DNA of 64,000 nucleotides from positions 3,772,501-3,836,500 of the forward strand of contig NC_020911.1 of the NCBI RefSeq assembly GCF_000155675.2, in the 5' to 3' direction. The stretch comes from Octadecabacter antarcticus 307. GTDB taxonomy: Bacteria > Pseudomonadota > Alphaproteobacteria > Rhodobacterales > Rhodobacteraceae. This document shows, piece after piece, positions 54,109-64,000 of the stretch (position 1 is its first letter; every line of letters starts with the position of its first letter). A program made the translations under genes and the position numbers. The notes under the pieces are model-generated. The model saw only the letters and a program-made list of their open reading frames with translations, did no database searches and was not told the origin of the DNA.

Positions 54109-54909
54109 TTATTCGCCGAACTTATAGTCCAAGAACCACTGCGTGTTCAGGGCGTCCAACGTGCCATCGCTGCGCATATCGGCAATCGCAGCATTGATCG
54201 GGTCGACAAGATCGGACCCCTGCGGAAAGATGAATCCAAAGTCTTCAGACCCTAGTCTTTCGCCCACAACTTTGAGCCCACCATCGCTGGCATCGACATA
54301 ACCCGCCGCCGCAACACCGTCTGTCAGCACCAAATCAACGTCGCCATTGCGCAATGCGGCGACGCCCGCACCGAAGGTTTCGAACAGTTGGATGCGCGGG
54401 TTGGCCTCATCCGCGTCTAGCACGTCATAGACCGCTACATAGAACGGCGTCGTGCCCGGTTGCGCCGCAACAAGCAAGTCGGAGTCCGCAGCAAAAGATG
54501 CGGCATCACTGAACCGGTCTTCGTCGCCACGTACCAGCATCGCCATTTCAGACGTCATATAACTGTCTGAAAAGTCGACGACTTCTGCGCGATCTTCGCG
54601 GATCGTGATGCCGGTCATGCCCATGTCGAACTGACCTTGGGACACCGCCGGGATCATCGCATCCCAGCTGATGTTTTCATAGACTATCGTAATGTTCAGA
54701 CGCTCGGCGACCTCGGCCATCGCGTCATATTCCCAGCCAATCGCGTTGCCGTCGCTGTCCATAAATTGCAGCGGCGGGTAGGCATTTTCGGTGACAACAA
54801 CGATCTCGCGGCCTTCAAGATTAGGCAGGTGGCCGTCTGCAAATGCAGGCGGGGCCGGTGCCGTCGTCGCGAACAGGGCCGCAACAGCGGCAATCATATG
54901 GGTCTTCAT
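54109..54909 (-). CDS. Polar amino-acid ABC transporter substrate-binding protein
   Basis: About 266 residues. Signal peptide [24 protein letters not shown], then the SBP type 3 core: [85 protein letters not shown], and [21 protein letters not shown]. Binds a polar amino acid; which one cannot be said. The start at 54909 fits the signal peptide better than the longer frame. Confidence 0.92.
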   Translation of the reverse strand: MKTHMIAAVAALFATTAPAPPAFADGHLPNLEGREIVVVTENAYPPLQFMDSDGNAIGWEYDAMAEVAERLNITIVYENISWDAMIPAVSQGQFDMGMTGITIREDRAEVVDFSDSYMTSEMAMLVRGDEDRFSDAASFAADSDLLVAAQPGTTPFYVAVYDVLDADEANPRIQLFETFGAGVAALRNGDVDLVLTDGVAAAGYVDASDGGLKVVGERLGSEDFGFIFPQGSDLVDPINAAIADMRSDGTLDALNTQWFLDYKFGE

Positions 54910-54973
54910 GGCAGTCTCCTTGGTTAAGTCTGTTAAGGACGAGTATGGCGCAGCGGTTCGCAGTGGCAAGCGT

Positions 54974-56017
54974 TCAGCCGCAAATCGGACAATCGGCACG
55001 CGGTTTGGCCACGATTATATGCGTCTCGGCGTAAAGTGCGTCATAGATCAGTAGGCGACCACGCAGCCCCTCACCCGCGCCAGTTATTGTTTTTACAGCC
55101 TCAACCGCCATCATCGCCCCAAGCACGCCAGGCAAGGGGCCAAGAACGCCACCCTCCGCGCAACTTGGCGCCAAGGATGGGTCGGGTCGCTGTGGGAAAA
55201 TGCATTGATAACAGGGGGTACCGTTGGCTGGGTCATACAGGCTTATCTGGCCTTCCCACTGCGTTAGCGCCGCTGATATCAATGGCACGCCAGCCTTGGC
55301 ACAAGCCGCATTGACCAGATACCGCGTGTCAAAATTATCGGTTCCATCAAGCACAAGATCATAGTCGGCAATCAGATCTGACGCGATTTCAACCGTCAAT
55401 CTGCGCTGATACGGTCGCACATTTATGTTCGGGTTGAGTGCGATCATCGCCTCAGCGCCGGATTGAACTTTCGCCATGCCAATGCGCGCGAATGTGTGGA
55501 TCACCTGCCGCTGTAGGTTGGAATTTTCGACTACATCATCGTCAATCACGCCAATGGTTCCGACACCAGCGGCCGCCAAGTATTGCAAGGCAGGCGCGCC
55601 CAACCCGCCAGCCCCAATGACGAGGACCGACGCATCTTTAAGCGCCTTTTGCCCAGCACCGCCGATCTCGCGCAGCACGATGTGGCGTGCGTAGCGGTCC
55701 AATTCCGTATCACTGAACGGACCGAAATGCGCAGGCTGTTCGGTCAACCGATCCTCCGAACCCTGCGCGCGCGAACGTATCCGCGACAGCAAGGTAGAAT
55801 ACCCCCAGATCACGAATCCTGTCACAATAATAAATATCCACGGTGCAGCCTCTTGCCCTGTGTTCTGCCGCAACGGATGTCCATCGGGCAAAATCAGGTG
55901 CATAGCGATGACAGCAACCATCAAAACAGCAACCATCGCGGCCGGGGTGTTGCGCGATGTGCTGTTCGCCCAGCCGATGGCCCAAAGGGCCGCCGCGAGT
56001 GATAGGACGATGATCAT
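54974..56017 (-). CDS. HesA/MoeB/ThiF family adenylyltransferase with N-terminal membrane region
   Basis: A 347-residue E1-like enzyme. Residues 1-80 contain three hydrophobic segments, an uncommon addition. From about 100: [20 protein letters not shown], the ATP loop [42 protein letters not shown], and zinc Cys pairs CYQC and CPIC. It probably adenylates the C-terminus of MoaD or ThiS. Molybdopterin is a likely context given modABC in the window. Confidence 0.88.
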   Translation of the reverse strand: MIIVLSLAAALWAIGWANSTSRNTPAAMVAVLMVAVIAMHLILPDGHPLRQNTGQEAAPWIFIIVTGFVIWGYSTLLSRIRSRAQGSEDRLTEQPAHFGPFSDTELDRYARHIVLREIGGAGQKALKDASVLVIGAGGLGAPALQYLAAAGVGTIGVIDDDVVENSNLQRQVIHTFARIGMAKVQSGAEAMIALNPNINVRPYQRRLTVEIASDLIADYDLVLDGTDNFDTRYLVNAACAKAGVPLISAALTQWEGQISLYDPANGTPCYQCIFPQRPDPSLAPSCAEGGVLGPLPGVLGAMMAVEAVKTITGAGEGLRGRLLIYDALYAETHIIVAKPRADCPICG

Positions 56018-56045
56018 GCAGTGCGCTCCTTATGTCGTGCCAGTT

Positions 56046-56498
56046 TTACGTCGTGCCGGTCGAGCCAAAACCGTCCGCACCACGGCTCGTTTCATCGACA
56101 GTTCCGGCTGTAAACGTAGCCTGCACAACTGGCGCGACCACCATCTGCGCGATGCGCATACCGTGGGTAATTTTAAACGGTTCGGTGCCGCTGTTTTGGA
56201 CAATCACACCAAGTGGGCCACGATAGTCGCTGTCGATTGTGCCGGGACTATTGGGTAGCGTGATGCCGTGTTTCAATGCCAAACCAGATCGCGGCCTGAC
56301 CTGCACTTCGAACCCGTCAGGAATGGCCAACCGCAGGCCCGTTGGCACCAAAGTTCGCACACCTGCGTCCAATGTAACGGTCTGATGATCCTCAAAATTC
56401 GCCCGCAGATCGGCGCCCGCAGCCCCTGCTGTTGCGTAGGTTGGCAAGCCAAACGTTGCGTCCGCACCTGTGATCCATTCAAACAGGATCGTGACCAT
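56046..56498 (-). CDS. dut: dUTP diphosphatase
   Basis: About 150 residues, trimeric dUTPase. Motifs in order: [61 protein letters not shown], and the C-terminal arm [10 protein letters not shown]. It starts at 56498 overlapping the coaBC stop, so the two genes are coupled, as in many bacteria. Confidence 0.95.
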   Translation of the reverse strand: MVTILFEWITGADATFGLPTYATAGAAGADLRANFEDHQTVTLDAGVRTLVPTGLRLAIPDGFEVQVRPRSGLALKHGITLPNSPGTIDSDYRGPLGVIVQNSGTEPFKITHGMRIAQMVVAPVVQATFTAGTVDETSRGADGFGSTGTT

Positions 56499-57685
56499 CA
56501 GCCTAGTGCCTCTGCGATTTTCAGGGCCAGGCGTTGTGCGACCTGATCCTTGCCCATGGGCGGCCAATCTTCGGACCCGTCGGCTGTGATCAAGACCACA
56601 TCATTTTCTGACCCACCCATGATGCCAGTGCTTGGCGACACGTCGTTGGCGACGATCCAGTCGCAGCCTTTGCGTTTACGTTTGGCCGTCGCGTTTTCGA
56701 TCACGTTCTGCGTTTCTGCGGCAAAACCAACCACAAGGGTCGGACGGGTTTTGGACGCAGAAACTATCGCCAAGATGTCTGAATTTTCAGAGAATTCCAG
56801 CACGGGCAAACCTTTGCCGTCCTTTTTTATCTTCTGAGCAGACGCATTCGCAATTCGCCAGTCGGCCACGGCCGCAGCGAAAATCCCGACGTCCACATTT
56901 TGCACGGCCTGCACAGCATCCAACATCTGCGCAGCAGTCTGAACCTCGACCAGATCAACGCCTATGGGGGCCGCGACATCCGCGGGGCCAGTGACAAAAG
57001 TGACCCGCGCACCAAGCCCCAGCAATGCCCGTGCAATGGCGGAACCTTGTGCCCCGGAAGACCGGTTGGCAATGTAACGAACCGGGTCAATCGGTTCATG
57101 GGTTGGGCCGGATGTCACCAGAATGTGCCGCCCTTTTAGCGGCCCGTTATTCATTGCCGCCTCAATCGAAGCGACAATTTCCATCGGTTCCGCCATGCGG
57201 CCAAAACCAAATTCGCCACAGGCCATATCGCCTTTGTTGGGGCCACATATCAAAATACCATCTTTTTTCAATGTAACCGAGTTTCGCTGCGTTGCAGCAT
57301 GATCCCACATCCGCACGTTCATCGACGGGGCAATCAACACGCGTTTGTCAGTCGCCATCAGCAACGTCGACGCCAAGTCGTTGGCGTGGCCATTGGCCAT
57401 TTTTGCCATCAAGTCCGCCGTCGCAGGCGCGACGACAACCAAATCCGCCGCGCGGCTAAGCTCGATGTGGCCCATCTCTGCCTCATCGTTGAGATCGAAC
57501 AAATCTTGAAAAACCTTTTCGCCGGCAAGCGCAGACACGCTTAACGGTGTCACAAACTCGATAGCTGCTTTTGTCAAAACTGGTGTCACTTGATGCCCAC
57601 GTTCGCGAAGCCGACGGATCAGATCGAGCGATTTGAACGCCGCAATGCCACCGCCAATTATCAATAGAATTTTCTTGCCAGCCAT
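56498..57685 (-). CDS. coaBC: Bifunctional phosphopantothenoylcysteine decarboxylase/phosphopantothenate-cysteine ligase
   Basis: About 395 residues. CoaC part: [21 protein letters not shown] and the decarboxylase motif SMNVRMWDH with FGFGRMAEP; CoaB part from about 185: [57 protein letters not shown]. Two consecutive steps of CoA synthesis. The start MAGKKILL at 57685 is chosen over the longer frame. Confidence 0.95.
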   Translation of the reverse strand: MAGKKILLIIGGGIAAFKSLDLIRRLRERGHQVTPVLTKAAIEFVTPLSVSALAGEKVFQDLFDLNDEAEMGHIELSRAADLVVVAPATADLMAKMANGHANDLASTLLMATDKRVLIAPSMNVRMWDHAATQRNSVTLKKDGILICGPNKGDMACGEFGFGRMAEPMEIVASIEAAMNNGPLKGRHILVTSGPTHEPIDPVRYIANRSSGAQGSAIARALLGLGARVTFVTGPADVAAPIGVDLVEVQTAAQMLDAVQAVQNVDVGIFAAAVADWRIANASAQKIKKDGKGLPVLEFSENSDILAIVSASKTRPTLVVGFAAETQNVIENATAKRKRKGCDWIVANDVSPSTGIMGGSENDVVLITADGSEDWPPMGKDQVAQRLALKIAEALG

Positions 57686-57758
57686 GTGCCACACCTTTCG
57701 ATCAACGCCCAAACACTAGGCGCAAGCCAGACAAAGAGCCAGCCACGAAAGCAGCTGG

Positions 57759-58637
57759 TTAGGCGAGGAAGTTGTGAACTTCGTGGCTCTGCCCCTCAAG
57801 GCTTTTACGCATCTTGCCAAATGCCGCCGCTTCGAGCTGGCGCACCCGTTCTTTGGACAGGCCAAGTTCTGTGCCTAGGCTTTCCAATGTGCGCGGTGCA
57901 TCGCGCAATTTACGCTCTCGGACAATGAATTGTTCACGGTCGCTCAGCGCAGTGAGGGCCGTCAAAAGCCACTGTCGAAGCGTGTCTGTATCATGGGAAT
58001 TCTGCACAGTTTCAGCGGCTTGTTCGCCGTCGTCTTCCAGCGCATCAATCCACTCGCGTCCCTCATCTTCGCTCGATTGGGTTGCATTGAGGGAAAAGTC
58101 TGACCCGCTCAAACGCCCTTCCATCATCTCAACATCGCGCAGTGGAACGCCGACTTCAGTTGCAATCATCTGGCGCATGTCGTGGCGATCAAGTGTCTCC
58201 CCACGCTTCATAGCTTCACGTTCCAGACGGGCCTGAACGCGGCGCAGATTGAAAAACAACGATTTTTGCGATGACGTGGATCCTGTGCGCACCATCGACC
58301 AATTGCGCATCACATGGTCTTGGATCGACGCCTTGATCCACCAAACAGCGTAGGTCGAAAACCGCACTCCGCGGTCGGGGTCAAATTTATCGGCGGCTTT
58401 CATCAATCCCAACGACGCCTCTTGGATCAGATCATTCATGGGCGCGCCGTAGCGTCTAAATTTTGACGCCATCGAAATTGCCAAACGCATGTACGCTGTG
58501 ATGAGCCGATGGAGTGCTTGTTCGTCGCGTTCGTCACGCCACGCATAGGCAAGTGCAAGCTCCGTTTCGGCATCAAGAAGTTCGGCTTTCATTGCTTTGC
58601 GGGTCAATGCCCTATCGTCGCTTTGATTGATCGCCAT
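57759..58637 (-). CDS. rpoH: RpoH-family alternative sigma factor
   Basis: A 292-residue sigma-32-type factor. Region 2: LITAYMRLAISMASKFRRYGAPMNDLIQEASLGLMKAADKFDPDRGVRFSTYAVWWIKASIQ; the RpoH box appears as QKSLFFNLRR; region 4: LSDREQFIVRERKLRDAPRTLESLGTELGLSKERVRQLE. Roseobacters usually have two RpoH paralogs; which one this is cannot be told, although its place beside cobU and the divergence of the RpoH box suggest the oxidative-stress-type RpoHII. The start MAINQSDDR at 58637 is preferred. Confidence 0.9.
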   Translation of the reverse strand: MAINQSDDRALTRKAMKAELLDAETELALAYAWRDERDEQALHRLITAYMRLAISMASKFRRYGAPMNDLIQEASLGLMKAADKFDPDRGVRFSTYAVWWIKASIQDHVMRNWSMVRTGSTSSQKSLFFNLRRVQARLEREAMKRGETLDRHDMRQMIATEVGVPLRDVEMMEGRLSGSDFSLNATQSSEDEGREWIDALEDDGEQAAETVQNSHDTDTLRQWLLTALTALSDREQFIVRERKLRDAPRTLESLGTELGLSKERVRQLEAAAFGKMRKSLEGQSHEVHNFLA

Positions 58638-58734
58638 GTGCCTCATCCCTTTCGACCGTCGCCGTAGCGCTTTTCTTTTGGTGCTATTTTGTTTACGCAT
58701 TAGAAACGTTTGCAGATCATAGAAAGTTCAGGTT

Positions 58735-59268
58735 TTGTCCTTGCCGAAGTTCATTCTCGTCTTAGGTGGCGCCGCCTCTGGCAAATCTTCTTTCGCAGAA
58801 TCTCTTTGTTTTCAATCGCCTAAATCACGGGTCTATATTGCGACTGCGCAGGGCTTTGATAATGAGATGCGCGCGAAAATTTCTGACCATCGCAGCCAAC
58901 GGGGGCCGGAATGGTTAACGATCGAAGCCCCGCTGAACGTGGCATCAGCCCTGTCCACCTGCTCCGCTAAGCAAATCGTTCTGCTGGATTGTGCCACGCT
59001 GTGGCTGTCCAACGTCCTGCTCGCGGATGAAGACGCGGCAATCGCGAGTGCCACCCTTTTGGCGGCGTTGGCGACCTGCCCCGCGCAAGTGATTGTCGTC
59101 TCAAACGAGGTTGGTCATGGCATCGTTCCCGACAATAAACTCACCCGTCAATTCCGAAATGCGCAGGGGCGGCTGAACCAATTGTTGGCCGCGCGGGCTG
59201 ATTTGGTCGTTCAAGTTACCGCCGGATTGCCTCAAACCCTCAAAGGTGAAGCGGGAATGTTAATATGA
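58735..59268 (+). CDS. cobU: Bifunctional adenosylcobinamide kinase/guanylyltransferase
   Basis: A 177-residue P-loop enzyme: VLGGAASGKSSFAESL near the start, VYIATAQGFDNEMRAKISDHRSQRG, LLDCATLWLSNVL and VVSNEVGHGIVPDN, all diagnostic. It phosphorylates and guanylates adenosylcobinamide late in vitamin B12 assembly. The proposed start is TTG at 58735. It ends overlapping the phosphatase start (ATGA). No cobalamin riboswitch is visible upstream. Confidence 0.92.
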   Translation: MSLPKFILVLGGAASGKSSFAESLCFQSPKSRVYIATAQGFDNEMRAKISDHRSQRGPEWLTIEAPLNVASALSTCSAKQIVLLDCATLWLSNVLLADEDAAIASATLLAALATCPAQVIVVSNEVGHGIVPDNKLTRQFRNAQGRLNQLLAARADLVVQVTAGLPQTLKGEAGMLI

Positions 59269-59840
59269 CGATCATATATTGGGTCCGCCATGCGCCGACC
59301 CACGAGCAGGCGTTTGTCGGTCATCGTGACGTGCCGGCAGACTTGTCCGATACGGCCCAAATCGCGCGTCTTGATGCCATGTTGCCGCACGACGCGCTTG
59401 TTGTTTCGTCCGACCTTTCGCGGTGCGTGGACACCGCAACCGCCATCCAAGGCAGCCGCACCCGCCTGCCCCACCGCATAGGGTTGCGCGAATTTGATTT
59501 TGGCGCATGGGACGGTTTACACTTTTCCGAAGTGGCTGAAAAATGGCCTGATCTGTCCCGTGAATATTGGGAAAATCCAGGCGACATTGCCCCGCCGCGC
59601 GGCGAAAGTTGGAACATCGCAGCAGCCCGTGTAACCGCAGATATCGTTGCTGTTACAGCCCAAAATCCACGCCGTGACATCATCGCTGTCGCGCACTTTG
59701 GTGCCATCCTTAGCCAAGTTGCGCAGGCCGCTGGCATTTCGCCATACCGCGCCCTTTCACACCGGATCGACAATTATTCTGTGACGGAAATACAGATGCT
59801 TCCCGCATGGGGCGTCGCCCGTATCAATCACATCCCGTGA
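59265..59840 (+). CDS. Histidine phosphatase, CobC-like
   Basis: A 191-residue phosphoglycerate mutase-type phosphatase. The phosphohistidine motif is modified from RHG to VRHAPTHEQAF; LVVSSDLSRCVDTA, LREFDFGAWDGLHF and AVAHFGAI complete the site. Coupled to cobU, so a late cobalamin dephosphorylation (alpha-ribazole phosphate) is likely. Confidence 0.85.
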   Translation: MTIIYWVRHAPTHEQAFVGHRDVPADLSDTAQIARLDAMLPHDALVVSSDLSRCVDTATAIQGSRTRLPHRIGLREFDFGAWDGLHFSEVAEKWPDLSREYWENPGDIAPPRGESWNIAAARVTADIVAVTAQNPRRDIIAVAHFGAILSQVAQAAGISPYRALSHRIDNYSVTEIQMLPAWGVARINHIP

Positions 59841-59898
59841 CGACGTCACGCACGAATTACGATTTGCCGGTTGCGTAGGCAGACCATAGGTTCTCCCC

Positions 59899-60588
59899 AT
59901 GTTATATCAGTTAATCCTCGGAAATCGCTTGTATTTCAGCTGGTCGATTGCGGCCTATCTCATGGTTGAAAAGTTCGACTTGTCTGACCATTTTGACATT
60001 AAAATCGTTCACCCAGAAGCTGAAGCCGATGTCGCGCGCTTTCTTAAAGACATCCCACCGGCGCGCACATTGCCCACGATGATCACCCCTGAAGGCGTTG
60101 TTGTATCAGACAGCTCTGCGATCGCAGAAGAACTTTCATCGCGATTTCCGGATGCGCAAATGTGGCCCAGCAACCCTGCCGCCCGGGCCATGGCACGAAC
60201 CGTTGCTGCCGAAATGCATTCCAGTTTTGGTGGGCTGCGTGGCGGTTGGCCGGTGAACCTGCGCCATACCTTTCAGGGCGCCGTCGCCCCACCCAACATT
60301 GAAAGAGAACTCGACAGGTTAGAGACGATATGGGCTAATGCGCGTGCCAAAACCTGCGCAGATGGCCCGTGGTTGTGTGGCGCATACTCGCTCGCCGATG
60401 CAATTTTCGCACCGATGGCCAGCCGACTAGCCACTTACAAATTCGATACACGCCCCGTCACGAAATCCTACGTTGCGGCACATCTTGGCGATCCAGCCTT
60501 TCGGAAATGGCGCGCAGACGGATTGGCGAACGATCCTGTCATGCCAAAATTCGACCTCGACCTGCCATTCGATGACTGGCCCAACTAG
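59899..60588 (+). CDS. Glutathione S-transferase family protein
   Basis: A 229-residue protein with a thioredoxin-like N-domain (YQLILGNRLYFSWSIAAYLMVE; LPTMITPEGVVVSDSSAIAEEL, with the Ser of the glutathione site) and a helical C-domain (DGPWLCGAYSLADAIFAPMASRL, holding the conserved Asp of the N-capping motif). Substrate unknown. Confidence 0.88.
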   Translation: MLYQLILGNRLYFSWSIAAYLMVEKFDLSDHFDIKIVHPEAEADVARFLKDIPPARTLPTMITPEGVVVSDSSAIAEELSSRFPDAQMWPSNPAARAMARTVAAEMHSSFGGLRGGWPVNLRHTFQGAVAPPNIERELDRLETIWANARAKTCADGPWLCGAYSLADAIFAPMASRLATYKFDTRPVTKSYVAAHLGDPAFRKWRADGLANDPVMPKFDLDLPFDDWPN

Positions 60589-60675
60589 CACTATATTTCA
60601 ATTGCTTATCGCACCGTTTACCTTTCAGTAACCACCTTGCCGTTAACTTCGATTAATACTTGAGGGGTATTTGGA

Positions 60676-62187
60676 ATGGTGGCACGGGCCTACACAGTGG
60701 CCTTCGAGGGCGTGGATGCGCGTCTGGTCGAAGTGCAATGCGCGACGTCGCCCGGCATGCCAGGGTTTTCAATCGTCGGTCTGCCCGACAAGGCCGTTTC
60801 GGAAGCCCGCGACCGCGTGCGCGCCTCGCTGAGTGCGCTGTCCATCGCTCTGCCGTCCAAAAGGATCACCATAAACCTGTCGCCTGCGGATTTACCGAAA
60901 GAGGGCTCACATTTCGACCTGCCGATTGCGCTCGCCCTGCTGGCAGCCCTTGACGTAATCCCCCTCGATAAAGTTGCAGAAACCGTGGCTTTGGGGGAGC
61001 TTTCACTGGATGGTACGCTTGTTCCAGTCCTCGGCGCATTGCCTGCGGCCATGGCTGCAGCCGCAGAAAACAAAGCGCTTTTTTGCCCTTACGCCTGCGG
61101 AGCGGAAGCAGCATGGGTTGGCGCAGCCGCCGTCTACGCCCCGCGCACACTGGCCGAAACGCTGCGTCATTTTACGGGGCAAGCTCTGCTTTCCCCCGCT
61201 GAACCTGGCGAAGTCGCGCCTAATCCTGCGGGCCGCGATTTCGCGGATGTAAAGGGTCAGGAAAAGGCAAAACGCGCCTTGGAAATTGCCGCAACGGGGC
61301 GCCACCACATGCTTATGGTCGGCTCACCTGGGTCGGGTAAATCCATGCTGGCCGCCCGCCTGCCTGGGATTTTGCCACCACTGAACCCGACGGAGGCACT
61401 GGAAACGTCGATGATCCATTCGCTTGCCGGATTGCTCAGCGACGGCGGCATCGACCGCGCACGGCCCTTTCGCGAACCCCACCACACCGCATCCATGGCT
61501 GCAATTGTCGGGGGCGGACGCAATGCAAAGCCCGGTGAAATTTCGTTGGCACACAATGGTGTTTTGTTCATGGATGAATTTCCTGAATACCCACGCACTG
61601 TCCTCGAGACGTTGCGCCAGCCAGTTGAATCGGGCGAAGTTGTCGTTGCGCGCGCCAACGCGCATGTCCGTTACCCATGCCGATTTATGCTTATTGCTGC
61701 CGCAAATCCCTGCAAATGTGGATACTTAGCTGATCCAATACGCTCCTGCGCCCGCGTTCCGATCTGTGGCGAAGAATATATGTCACGCATTTCCGGCCCG
61801 CTGATGGACCGTTTTGATCTGCGCATTGAAGTCCCACCCGTCGCGTTTTCCGACCTTGATTTGCCGCAATCCGGCGAAACCTCGGCCGTGATTGCGGCGC
61901 GTGTGGCGGCAGGACGTGCGGTGCAAACTGCGCGGTTCGCGGGCACGTCCATGCGGGTAAACGCGGACCTTGAGGGCCGCGCCCTGGAAGACGTCGCAAC
62001 ACCGGACAGCGACGGAAAGGACCTGCTGTTGCGCGTCGCCGAACGCTTTGGCCTAAGCGCGCGCGGCTATCACCGCGTGTTGCGTGTGGCACGGACCATT
62101 GCAGATTTGGACGGATCAGCGGATGTTCGAAAACCCCATGTGGCAGAGGCCGCAGGCTATCGCTTGGCGCTTTCAAAGGAGTTGTGA
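60676..62187 (+). CDS. comM: YifB/ComM family Mg-chelatase-like AAA+ ATPase
   Basis: A 503-residue AAA+ protein. N-terminal ChlI domain (MVARAYTVAFEGVDARLVEVQC; GLPDKAVSEARDRVRASL; INLSPADLPKEGSHFDLPIALALL), Walker A MVGSPGSGKSMLA, the sensor region FREPHHTASMAAIVGGGRNAKPGEISLAHNGVLFMDEF, and the Cys-rich loop NPCKCGY. In naturally transformable bacteria ComM is a branch-migration helicase. It shares the window with dprA. Its end overlaps the convergent esterase gene by 31 bases. Confidence 0.93.
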   Translation: MVARAYTVAFEGVDARLVEVQCATSPGMPGFSIVGLPDKAVSEARDRVRASLSALSIALPSKRITINLSPADLPKEGSHFDLPIALALLAALDVIPLDKVAETVALGELSLDGTLVPVLGALPAAMAAAAENKALFCPYACGAEAAWVGAAAVYAPRTLAETLRHFTGQALLSPAEPGEVAPNPAGRDFADVKGQEKAKRALEIAATGRHHMLMVGSPGSGKSMLAARLPGILPPLNPTEALETSMIHSLAGLLSDGGIDRARPFREPHHTASMAAIVGGGRNAKPGEISLAHNGVLFMDEFPEYPRTVLETLRQPVESGEVVVARANAHVRYPCRFMLIAAANPCKCGYLADPIRSCARVPICGEEYMSRISGPLMDRFDLRIEVPPVAFSDLDLPQSGETSAVIAARVAAGRAVQTARFAGTSMRVNADLEGRALEDVATPDSDGKDLLLRVAERFGLSARGYHRVLRVARTIADLDGSADVRKPHVAEAAGYRLALSKEL

Positions 62188-63044
62188 ATGAACGCGGCCG
62201 CTTTGCGCATCGCCGCATTTGCCTCAGGAAGGTGCCCGTCAAATATCTGCCAGACGTGCGGGCAATCGGGCCAGACATCTAACGTGGCTCCAGTCACTAG
62301 GGCGATCCCTTTGGAATCGCTAAACAATACTTCGTCCGCGCCGACTTGAATCAGAACCGGCGGCGGGCTGGGGTAATTTGAAAACAACGGACTTGCCAAG
62401 GGCTGCGTAGGATCGCCGCCGTTCATGTACAAATCGACCACTTCTTGCATCCGGCTCACCGGAATTAATGGATCCTTATCGGCGTTGGTCGTGATTGTGT
62501 CACCCGATAGAGTGAGGTCGGTCCAAGGCGAGAAGGCGAGCACACCCGCAGGACGTTCGTCGCGCGCCAACACTGTCGCGAGCAAGCCAAACACAAGATT
62601 TCCACCCGCGCTGTCACCAGCAATCACAATGTGATCGGCGGCCCAGCCAGACGTAATCAAATGGTCCCAGGCCGCCAAGGCTGCCACGGGTGCCGCCGGA
62701 AACGGCGCATCCTGCAACTTTGGATAATCGGCTATAAAAACTGTCGCGTTGGCGCGTTTCGCCAACCGTCCACAAAATCCACGATAGCTGCGCTGCGATC
62801 CGGTAACAAAGGCGCCGCCATGCAAATACAATATAGCGCGGTCGGGTATTGGCGTGCCAGCAGTAATACGGCTACATGGACCGTCTTGTTCATGATGTAA
62901 CCCTTTGAAAGTGCTTAACAAAAAAGGTGCGGTGCTCTCAAACGATCGGTTCGCCTTTTCGGGCGTCCCGCTGCGCCTTAGCTTTGGTTTAATCAGCCAA
63001 CGCATTCCAAATTTCAGCAATCGAAGCCGGCGCGAGGGTGTCAT
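62157..63044 (-). CDS. Alpha/beta hydrolase of the hormone-sensitive lipase (HSL) group
   Basis: A 295-residue esterase. Oxyanion motif [11 protein letters not shown], nucleophile [11 protein letters not shown], acid region [14 protein letters not shown] ([10 protein letters not shown]), catalytic His in CPHVWQIF. It hydrolyses small esters; substrate unknown. Its start overlaps the gshB stop (ATGA), so it is coupled to gshB, and its end overlaps comM. Confidence 0.87.
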   Translation of the reverse strand: MTPSRRLRLLKFGMRWLIKPKLRRSGTPEKANRSFESTAPFLLSTFKGLHHEQDGPCSRITAGTPIPDRAILYLHGGAFVTGSQRSYRGFCGRLAKRANATVFIADYPKLQDAPFPAAPVAALAAWDHLITSGWAADHIVIAGDSAGGNLVFGLLATVLARDERPAGVLAFSPWTDLTLSGDTITTNADKDPLIPVSRMQEVVDLYMNGGDPTQPLASPLFSNYPSPPPVLIQVGADEVLFSDSKGIALVTGATLDVWPDCPHVWQIFDGHLPEANAAMRKAAAFIHNSFESAKR

Positions 63045-63994
63045 TGGCGTTTGGCCTCAATCGCCTCCCAGATTTTTGCAGCTATGTTGACGTTGTCAAA
63101 ACGTTCAAGTTCCTGAATTCCAGTAGGGGAGGTGACGTTGATTTCCGTGAGATAGTCACCGATCACATCAATACCGACGAAAATCTGCCCCTTTTCTCGC
63201 AAAAGCGGGCCGATCCGCGCGCAAATCTCACGGTCACGTTTTGTCAGGCCGATGGGTTCCGGACGCCCGCCAACATGCATATTGGACCGCGTTTCACCCT
63301 TAGCCGGAACGCGGTTAATGGCACCGACAGCATCCCCGTTGACGAGGATGATGCGTTTGTCACCCGCGCTCACATCCGGCAGAAACTTCTGCATAATCAG
63401 GGGCTCACGGTTTAGGCCCATGAACATCTCATGGAGGGACGCAAGGTTGCTGTCCGTGCGGGTGAGCTTGAAAACACCAGCACCACCATTGCCATAAAGC
63501 GGCTTGAGAATCACATCGCCGTGGCGCGCGCGAAACGCTTTGAGCGTTGCAAGATCACGGGCCACTGCGGTGGGTGGCGTGAGGTCGGGGAAATCCAGAA
63601 CCAGCAGTTTTTCGGGGTAGTTGCGCACCCAGAAAGGGTTATTCACAACCAAAGTGTTTGGATGAATTCGGTCCAATATATGGGTCGTGGTGATGTAGCC
63701 CATGTCAAACGGCGGGTCTTGGCGCAGCCAAATCACATCAATGTCTGCCAAATCCTGTTCGCGCATGTCACCAACATCGAAATGATTGCCCACTTCGCGA
63801 CGTACGATCAAGTCCTGCCCCCGCGCCATCACGTGGCCTTCTTGATAGCTTAATTGATCAGGGGTGTAATAAAACAGCGTATGACCACGTGCTTGCGCTT
63901 CTTCAGCAAGGCGAAACGAACTGTCGCCGTTGATATCAATTGCACCAATAGGGTCCATCTGAAACGCCACGGTGAGATGTTTTTTAGAGGTCAT
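63041..63994 (-). CDS. gshB: Glutathione synthetase
   Basis: A 317-residue ATP-grasp ligase joining gamma-glutamylcysteine and glycine. [119 protein letters not shown] and [21 protein letters not shown] are the standard bacterial GshB segments. Full length; six bases remain after its start in the window. Confidence 0.96.
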   Translation of the reverse strand: MTSKKHLTVAFQMDPIGAIDINGDSSFRLAEEAQARGHTLFYYTPDQLSYQEGHVMARGQDLIVRREVGNHFDVGDMREQDLADIDVIWLRQDPPFDMGYITTTHILDRIHPNTLVVNNPFWVRNYPEKLLVLDFPDLTPPTAVARDLATLKAFRARHGDVILKPLYGNGGAGVFKLTRTDSNLASLHEMFMGLNREPLIMQKFLPDVSAGDKRIILVNGDAVGAINRVPAKGETRSNMHVGGRPEPIGLTKRDREICARIGPLLREKGQIFVGIDVIGDYLTEINVTSPTGIQELERFDNVNIAAKIWEAIEAKRQ

Positions 63995-64000
63995 AACGAG

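Noticed and set aside
58638..58734. Cobalamin riboswitch upstream of cobU
   Set aside because: The divergent gap is under 100 bases and has no B12-box-like sequence.
1..64000. tRNA or rRNA genes
   Set aside because: No cloverleaf with a recognisable T-arm (GGTTCGAATCC type) or rRNA sequence was found by eye; the island therefore has no visible tRNA attachment site.

Overview
The window is a chromosomal segment of a marine alphaproteobacterium of the Rhodobacteraceae (Roseobacter group; an IS-rich relative such as Octadecabacter would fit). The evidence is the gene content and order: ctaC-ctaB-ctaG-ctaE-SURF1-thrC-M16 peptidase-rimJ, mtnP next to apt, dprA-topA, coaBC-dut-moeB, an RpoH-type sigma factor beside cobU, and one Flp pilin gene. 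Species identity is an inference.

Region 1 (1-37.4 kb) is ordinary dense core: end of a P1-family peptidase, molybdate ABC transporter modABC, nucleotide salvage (apt, mtnP), a SulP transporter, ptsP, lysC, thrC, the cytochrome c oxidase assembly operon, tldD, dprA, topA, a 3-oxoacid CoA-transferase pair, a DprE1/DprE2/HAD-UbiA module that looks like polyprenyl-phosphate pentose synthesis, a lytic transglycosylase and a Flp pilin. It holds one gene killed by two nonsense codons (4745-5398) and one GNAT remnant (25195-25419).

Region 2 (37.4-51.2 kb) is an insertion-sequence graveyard: remnants of IS3, IS110, IS5, IS1182, IS66 and IS200-type elements, including a three-deep nest (IS110 inside IS3 inside another IS3). 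Two intact cargo genes survive, a fluoroacetate/haloacetate dehalogenase and a tryptophan 2,3-dioxygenase, plus the stub of a tyrosine recombinase.

The unusual content is a family of at least 25 short hairpin elements, mostly 36-41 bp, scattered in both orientations through this graveyard only. Each has a conserved left end (CAYTGCCCGGCAG), a central inverted repeat whose sequence differs from copy to copy while both arms change together, and a conserved right end (GAGAGGG). In about 16 cases, removing just the element restores the reading frame and sequence of the transposase it interrupts, without target duplication. One IS5 transposase carries seven copies. I saw none in the roughly 50 kb of core DNA or in the two cargo genes. 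This is the best candidate for a new system: a non-autonomous hairpin element that accumulates in transposase genes.

Region 3 (51.2-64 kb) returns to core: M3 oligopeptidase, a polar amino-acid ABC transporter (permease and binding protein), moeB-like, dut, coaBC, rpoH, cobU and a phosphatase, a glutathione S-transferase, comM/yifB, an esterase and gshB.

All family calls are from reading translated sequence without database searches.
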